From assembly GCA_032622095.1 (NCBI GenBank), contig CP136065.1:91767343-91831342 (forward strand): a stretch of DNA of 64,000 nucleotides, in the 5' to 3' direction. The stretch's first letter is position 1; every line of letters starts with the position of its first letter. The notes under the pieces were generated by a model, which worked only from the letters and a program-made list of their open reading frames with translations, ran no database searches and was not told where the DNA came from. The translations under genes and the position numbers were made by a program. Source of the stretch: Siphonodentalium dalli. Taxonomy: Eukaryota; Mollusca; Scaphopoda; Gadilida; Siphonodentaliidae. Of this stretch, positions 57,525-64,000 are shown in pieces.

Positions 57525-57941
57525 TTATTGGGAATCATAAAAAAAGGTGAGCATTTCGTGATGGTAATTATTTTTTCTTTTCTTTTTTGGGTTTGCTTTT
57601 TCTGTTGATGATTCTGGAGATGGAAGGGATTTCTGTTGTTGATGAGCCTCAAGAAGTTGAAGTAATTTTTCTTGTTTTTTTTCTTGATTTTCCAGTAATT
57701 TTTCTGATTTTTCCCTCGCTTTTTTGGATGCAGCGATTTCCCTCTCAGAATCAAGGATGATTTCTTCTGCAGACTTAGTGGAGCCTGCGCTGATGTTGTT
57801 GTTGTTGTTGTTGCTGGCGGTGGAGCTGGGGGACACCGGGATGTGATGGTACTCCGGTGTCCGTGGTGGCAAGCTGTCCAGTTCCACCTCGAAGCATGCG
57901 GCAGGAACAGCAGGGGTAGTTTCTGTTAGACATGTCTTCAC
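57525..57941 (-). CDS. Hypothetical protein, 138 aa, Asn-repeat and coiled coil
   Basis: I do not recognise this gene. The frame runs from an ATG at 57,941 to a stop at 57,525. Residues 1-45 are Pro/Thr/Ser-rich; then comes a run of six Asn (codon repeat), a charged helical segment (about residues 60-102, AEEIILDSEREIAASKK and KQEKLLQLLEAHQQQ) likely to form a coiled coil, and a basic stretch NPKKKRKNN that could be a nuclear localisation signal. Similar tails occur in transposon-associated Myb/SANT-like proteins, but no DNA-binding domain is present here. It may be the last exon or fragment of a larger gene or element, or a chance frame. Confidence 0.35.
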   Translation of the reverse strand: MKTCLTETTPAVPAACFEVELDSLPPRTPEYHHIPVSPSSTASNNNNNNISAGSTKSAEEIILDSEREIAASKKAREKSEKLLENQEKKQEKLLQLLEAHQQQKSLPSPESSTEKANPKKKRKNNYHHEMLTFFYDSQ

Positions 57942-58125
57942 AACGCTCCCGAGACGATCACAAATTAATGAATTTATGAGTTAAATACGACGCATAGGAA
58001 CACTTATATTTGTGTGTGAGACCTGGTGTAATAGACTTATCTTTTCATCGTACAAGTAACCTTTTGCTTTATTATTTGAGACAGTTTATTTGATCTCGGT
58101 GTGGTAACAAAAGAAAACTACAAAA

Positions 58126-59199
58126 ATGGCGGAAAGTGGTGACACTGTGTCCGATGTAATAAATGAAGTGGCTAGCCAGGACACTGTAGCTGAAACTATT
58201 AATGAAGTTGTTAACCGGGATAGTACCAAACCATCTTTCAAACCATTCCAAGGGACCAAAGCTGTTAAAGAAGGTTTGTTCGACTTCAAATCGTTATACG
58301 GTGACTCGAAAAAACGAAAGACGCCAACCCCACCAGGTCGCAAAGTGCAACAAAAACAACAACATTTTGTGACAATCGACTCATTAGACCAAACACTCAT
58401 TTCATTTAAGAACACAATATCGGATGAGTTAAAAGAAACATTGGACTCACTAAAATCAATGGTAACATCATTCAATGATATGAAAATTACATTCAAAAAT
58501 GACTGTGATGAAGTTCTGAGTAATGTGAACAAAACTCTCATCGAAGTTAAAACTAAGTGTGAAGACAATCATGGTGATATCAAAAAAATAACAAATAGAC
58601 TAGACAGAATGGAAACAGAAAATAATGAGCTAAAACAGAGAAATAAACAGTTAGAACAAAAGCTAAACAGCTTGGAAAATACATCAGAAAGGAACTTTGA
58701 CAAAGGGGAACAGTACAGTAGAAAGGGATGCCGTAGATTTCACAATCTTCCTGTCTCAGACAGTGAAACAAATGTTTTCAACCTTAACACTACTTCCATA
58801 ATCACCAAGACCTGCAAAACCTATCTTGGAATTGACTTAAAGCAGTCTGATGTATATACATCTCACCCATTGGGTGGCATAAGGGAAAAACAGGAAACAA
58901 AGCCAGATGGCACAAGAAGTGTGAAGAAAACTGTACAGGCTATCATCAGGTTTAATTTATGGGAGCCAAGGAAAGAAATCTACAACAAAAAGAAGGCACT
59001 AAAAGGGAAAACTGACATTATTATAACAGAGGACCTCACAAAATATAACTATAGCTTAGTCTCTGAATTAAGAAGATTAAAAAAAGACAGGAAGATCGAC
59101 TCATTTTGGACCTTCAATTGTAAGGTATATGCGAAGAAAACTGAACATTCACAAAAGGTAAACATCAAGTCATTTGATGACATCTCAGGTCTGGTTTAG
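58126..59199 (+). CDS. LINE ORF1-like protein, 357 aa, open frame
   Basis: A single uninterrupted frame. Residues 1-90 are polar with a basic KKRKTPTPPGRK; residues about 95-195 form a long coiled coil (RMETENNELKQRNKQLEQK); then EQYSRKGCRRFHNLP begins an RRM-like region with QAIIRFNLWEPRKEI, and the C-terminal part has ITEDLTKYNYSLVSELRRLKKDRK and FWTFNCKVY. This order matches L1-type ORF1 RNA-binding chaperones and the ORF1 at 6733-7830, with low identity. The usual SHRLG is SHPLG here. No endonuclease or RT follows within the remaining 4.8 kb, so it is an orphan ORF1, a truncated element, or less likely a domesticated gene. Confidence 0.75.
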   Translation: MAESGDTVSDVINEVASQDTVAETINEVVNRDSTKPSFKPFQGTKAVKEGLFDFKSLYGDSKKRKTPTPPGRKVQQKQQHFVTIDSLDQTLISFKNTISDELKETLDSLKSMVTSFNDMKITFKNDCDEVLSNVNKTLIEVKTKCEDNHGDIKKITNRLDRMETENNELKQRNKQLEQKLNSLENTSERNFDKGEQYSRKGCRRFHNLPVSDSETNVFNLNTTSIITKTCKTYLGIDLKQSDVYTSHPLGGIREKQETKPDGTRSVKKTVQAIIRFNLWEPRKEIYNKKKALKGKTDIIITEDLTKYNYSLVSELRRLKKDRKIDSFWTFNCKVYAKKTEHSQKVNIKSFDDISGLV

Positions 59200-62100
59200 A
59201 CAATTAGCAACTAGCCCTCCAAATGGGCAAATGTATATATATAAACTGTAATTGAGATATACCATTTTCAGAGATAATTCTGACTGTATATATATATATT
59301 CTATATATGTGTATGTGTGTACTTGCATGTATACATGTATATGTATATTCTCCAAATCTCGAATATTGACTCATTAATCTCATACTTTTCACAAATGTGA
59401 AATTATTATGTAAATGTAAAGGACAGCATACTGTCCAATGTATATGTATTAATTTCTGAAAACAAAACCTTTATTTCATACCAATCATAAGCTTCTAAAA
59501 ATAAAAAAAATCAAACATGTAAATGAAAATTAACTTATGCTCCAAAATGTCTGCATAAATTTTGAAATAACTACAATTAAATTATTTTCAATTTTTCCTT
59601 CCATCTACTGCTCCAATTTTGCACTTCCCTAACTCCTGAACATTGATACATTGATATCATGCATTCTAAAGGTGTGCAACTGATGTATATATATATATAC
59701 TACAACATATCTCCAATGTATAAGTATATGTATTAACTTTAAAAAAAAAACAGTAACCAACCATATGTCTTTGAAAAGTGAAAAAAGAAAAGAAATGTAA
59801 ATGTGAATTAACTTTTCAAAACAAAACATTGACTTCTTATAAGAAATGTAAATGTGAATTAACTTATCAAAACTATCTGCCTAAAAATTAAAATGAAATA
59901 TGTATACATGTATATGTGTGTATATGTGCAAGCATGTATACATGTACATGTATGGTATACTTGCATATGTGGATATTTTAATTTTAATTTGCATATTACC
60001 CAAAGTGCTTCACTTTGAGATACACAAATAAACCTATACTGTTCTTCCTTGTGCCCTCAATGGGAACACATCATTTTATTTCAAATCAGAATATCCCTGA
60101 ATGTGATATTGACTAAGGAACTATTCCCATTGGTGTTTAGACAATTCTTAAATGATGCACCTTCCAAATGGGAAAATATAAAATATTGAAACTTTCATAA
60201 ACTATATTTGAAAACTATCAAATTACCAGAGTGAATTCTGTTTATATATGTATGTATATTATGAATGTATATGTATGTGTGTATGGGAGTATGTATATGT
60301 ACATGCATGTATACATATGTATGTATATGTATATTCTCCAAATCTTGAATATTGACTCATTAGTCTCATACATTTTCACAAGTGCGAAATTATCAAGTAA
60401 ATATAAAAGACAACATAGTGTCTAAAGTAAATGTATTAACTTTTGAAAACAAAACCTTTATTTCATACCAATCATATGCCTTTAAAAAGTTAAATTATTT
60501 TCAATTTTTCCTTCCATCTACTGCTCCAATTTTGCACTTCCCTAACTCTTGAACATTGATACATTAATCTCATACATTTAAAAGGTGTGCAACTGATGTG
60601 TAAATATATAATACAACATATCTCCAATGTATGAGTATATGTATTAACTTTTCAATACAAAACATTCACTTCTTATACTGTAACCAACCATATGTCTTTG
60701 TGAAAAAAAAATGAAATGTAAATGTGAATTAACTTATTATCAAAACTATCTGCCTAAACATTAAAATGACATATGTATGTATGAATATGTGTGTATATGT
60801 CCAAACATGTATACATGTATATGTATGGGTATGTATATTCTCCAAATCTTGAATACTCACTCATTAATCTCATACTTTTCACAAGTGTGAATATATCATG
60901 TAAATGTAAAGGACAGCATACTGTCCAATGTATATGTATAAACTTTTCAAAACAAAACCTTTATTTCATATACCAACCATATGACTTTAAAAAGCTAAAC
61001 ATGTAAACGAGAATTAATTTATTCTCTAAAATGCTTTGAAATGATTTGGATATATATTCACAAGTATCGTATACTTGCATATGTGGATATTTTAATTCGC
61101 ATATTACCCAAAGTGCCTTACTTTGAGATACAGAAACAAACCTATACTGTTCGGCCTTGTGCCCTCAATGATAACACATCATTTTATTCAAAATCAGAAT
61201 ATCCCTGAATGTGATATTGAACATTGACACATTAATCTCATACATTTAAAGGGTGTGCAACTGATGTATAAATATATAATACAACATATCTCCAATGTAT
61301 AAGTATATGTATTAACATTTCAAAACAAAACATTCACTTCTTATACTGTAACCAACCATATGTCTTTGAAAAGTGAAAACAAAAAATGTAAATTAACTTA
61401 TCAAAACTATCTGCCTAAACATTAAAATGACATATGTATGTATATATATTTGTGTATATGTCCAAACATGTATACATGTATATGTATGGGTGTGTATATT
61501 CTCCAAATCTTGAATACTGACTCATTAATCTCATACTGTTTATAAGTGTGAATTTATCATGTAAATGTAAAGGACAGCATACAGCCCAAAGTATATGTAT
61601 AAACTTTTAAAAACAATGAGAATTAATTTATTAAGACTAAAATGTATGAACAAACTTTGAAATGATTTACATCTATATTCACAAGTATCGTATACTTGCA
61701 TATGTGATATTTTAATTCGCATACTACCCAAAGTGCTTTACTTTGAGATACACAAATAAACCTATACTGTTCTGCCTTGTGCCCTCAATGAGAACACATC
61801 ATTTTATTTCAAATCAGAATTTCCCTGAATGTGATATTGATTAAGGAACTATTCCCATTGGTGTTTAGTCAATGCTTAAATGATGCACCTTCCAAATGGG
61901 AAAATATAAAATATTGAAATTTTCATAAACTATACTTGAAAACTATCTAATTTCCAGAGTGAATTCTGTTTATATATGTATGTATATTATGAACGTATAT
62001 GTATGTGTGTGTATGGGAGTATGTATATGTACATGCATGTATACATATGTATGTATATGTATATTCTCCAAATCTTGAATATTGACTCATTAGTCTCATA

Positions 62101-63200
62101 CCTTTTCACAAGTGTGAAATTATCATGTAAATATAAAAGACAGCATAATGTCTAAAGTATATGTATTAACTTTTGCAAACAAAACCTTTATCTCATACCA
62201 ATCATATGCCTTTAAAAAGTCAAACAGGTAAATGAGAATTGACTTATTCTCCAAAATGTTTGCATAATCTTTGAAATGACTAGAAGTTAAATTATGTTCA
62301 ATTAGTCCTTCCATCTACTGCTCCCATTTTGCACTTCCCCAACTCTTGCATATTGACACATTAATCTCATACATGTAAAATGTGTGGAATTGATGTGTAA
62401 ACATATGAGACAGCATACTATCCAAAGTATACGTATAAACTTTTCAAAATAAAACATTTACATCATATACCAGTTATATGTCTTTGAACGACGATAAAAA
62501 TGTAAATGTGAATTAACTTATTCTGCTAAATATCTACATAGGCATTGAAACGACATATATGTATGTGTATGTCTATGTGTGTATCTATATTTCTGTATGC
62601 ACATAGATGTACGCATGCACATATATATGGGTATGTTTATTCCCCAAATCTTGAATACTGACTCATTAAGATCATACATTTCACAAGTTTGAAATTATCA
62701 TGTAAGCATAAAAGACAGCATACTGTCTAAGGTATATGTATACATTTCTCAAAACAAAACCTTTATTCCATATACCAAACATATGCCTTAAAACAAGTCA
62801 AACATGTAAATGAAATTTAATTTATTCTCTAAAATGTCAGCATAAACTTTGAAATGATTTAGATATATATTCGCAAGTGTCGTATAGTTACATATGTGGA
62901 TGTTTTAATTTGCATATTACCCAAAGTACTTTATTTTGAGATATGCAAACAGACTCAAAATATACTGCCCTGTATCTCTCCAAAACTTGAATATCTACTC
63001 ATATTGATTTCTTACACTTGAAAATTGTGAAATTAACATAACTATTTATAAAACATCATACTGTTCAAAGTATGTGTTTCAACCTTTCAAATCAAAAGTT
63101 TATTTCATATGCCAATTCATGTCTTTAAAAAGTCAAACGTGTAAATGTGAATTGACATACTCTCTAAAGTGTCAGCATTCAACTTTGAAATGACTACAAT
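59200..63200. repeat. AT-rich degenerate tandem repeat with higher-order structure
   Basis: Three recurring blocks. A ('ctccaaatcttgaata.tgactcattaatctcata') is at about 59,349, 60,334, 60,838, 61,500, 62,066 and 62,642. B ('aacattgatacattaatctcatacattta...aaggtgtgcaactgatgt') is at about 59,640, 60,550, 61,225 and 62,350. C ('catatgtggatattttaatttgcatattacccaaagtgctt') is at about 59,962, 61,078, 61,699 and 62,895. B looks like a diverged A. A longer period of about 1.73 kb links 60,133 and 61,861 (TTTAG.CAAT.CTTAAATGATGCACC). Blocks are separated by TATG/CATA microsatellite. No coding potential was seen. Confidence 0.8.
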
Positions 63201-64000
63201 TTTTATATCCAAGATGATTAAAGTCATCTTGGAGAGATGATGGATTAAACTTGGCAGACTGGCATACAATGATTACTAAAATATTCATACTGATAAATTA
63301 TTCTGTACTAGTCGTGCTATATGACTGATATACTCATCTGTGGATTTACAGGTATGTAAAACTCCTTCAAATTATTCCTTGGTACACTATATGTCTATAT
63401 GTTACGGATGATAAGTGATCGCCTCTAAATCACATTTAAATCACATCATGAATAGACAACCTAACTGAAATGTATAACCCCATAAATGTAATAACAGTAT
63501 GGATTCTTGTGCCCAGTATATGCGCTACGCGTAACGATTCGTAGTTTCTAAACCTCTCCATGAATTCCTAAAATCATCCAACTATTTTTGTTTTAACATA
63601 GCTTGAGTGGAATGCCAAAATTCAACAGGTACCAATGTGCAATCGATCACATAACTGCAAACTATACTTACACATGAATTCTAAATTGGTCATTAAACTA
63701 TAAGAAATTAACAGCAGTCTCTATAAGAACGACTTCTACCATATTTTAAACCATTGTATCCGATCGCATTTCTGACCACCACTGTCCCACATAGCCAGCG
63801 TTCAAGTGTGTCAATCCAATACAAGCACGAACCTCACGGGCAAAGGTCAATGCCGATTGTCACGGATTATTAAGTGTTGACAAAGTAACCAAAACTCGGT
63901 CAATTTTATGTCTGTGTTTTGAATCGCACACACTGGATACCAGAAGTCCCAAAACTGATTGTAATTGATGCAAGCGAACTGTGGATGACTGTATGATCCT
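63201..64000. other. Unassigned end of window
   Basis: No gene, repeat or element was recognised. A small inverted match (ATCCAAGATGATTAAAGTCATCTTGGA-type, about 63,208-63,234) is present. Confidence 0.4.

Overview
The window is eukaryotic, AT-rich and dominated by repeats. It contains spliced coding exons with GT-AG introns, APE-type non-LTR retrotransposons, Helitron-like elements and an 11.4-kb satellite. Retroelement style and gene content suggest a marine invertebrate, probably a lophotrochozoan such as a mollusc; that is an inference, as no species marker is present. No prokaryotic features were seen.

Layout. (1) Positions 1-32,163 are a tandem array of a locus about 8.5-8.9 kb long. 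Each full unit holds a four-exon, divergent PRD-like homeobox gene (homeodomain K50, N-terminal eh1-like motif), about 3.7 kb of shared non-coding DNA and a rearranged LINE remnant. Unit 0 (1-14,720) is older and lacks the gene inside the window. It carries three private insertions whose empty sites can be read in the other units: a 2.4-kb Helitron (881-3264), a 76-bp retroposed fragment (3777-3852) and an 8.3-kb CR1-like LINE (6235-14554). Unit 1 (14,721-23,192) has an apparently intact homeobox gene coding for 227 residues. Unit 2 (23,193-32,069) has a copy frameshifted just after the DNA-binding helix. Unit 3 survives only as scraps on both sides of the satellite (32,070-32,163 and 43,577-43,614).

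(2) Positions 32,214-43,575 are about 26 copies of a 434-bp satellite, each containing a tRNA-derived (SINE-like) segment with A and B boxes. (3) Positions 43,626-45,085 are two head-to-tail 730-bp Helitron-like elements inserted between A and T. (4) Positions about 45,100-49,860 hold a minus-strand CR1-like LINE related to the one at 6235. (5) Positions 51,699-56,867 hold a third, 5'-truncated member of the same family with target-site duplications and three nested insertions. (6) Positions 57,190-59,199 hold remnants of other elements and one open LINE ORF1-like gene (357 aa). (7) Positions 59,200-63,200 are an AT-rich degenerate tandem repeat with higher-order structure. The last 800 bases show nothing recognisable.

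The only candidate host genes are the two homeobox copies; nearly everything else is mobile or repetitive. The three CR1-like copies share a 3' UTR hairpin that differs by paired changes, and the two that retain the region share a 2A-like motif before the endonuclease and a YH in place of the usual SDH endonuclease motif.
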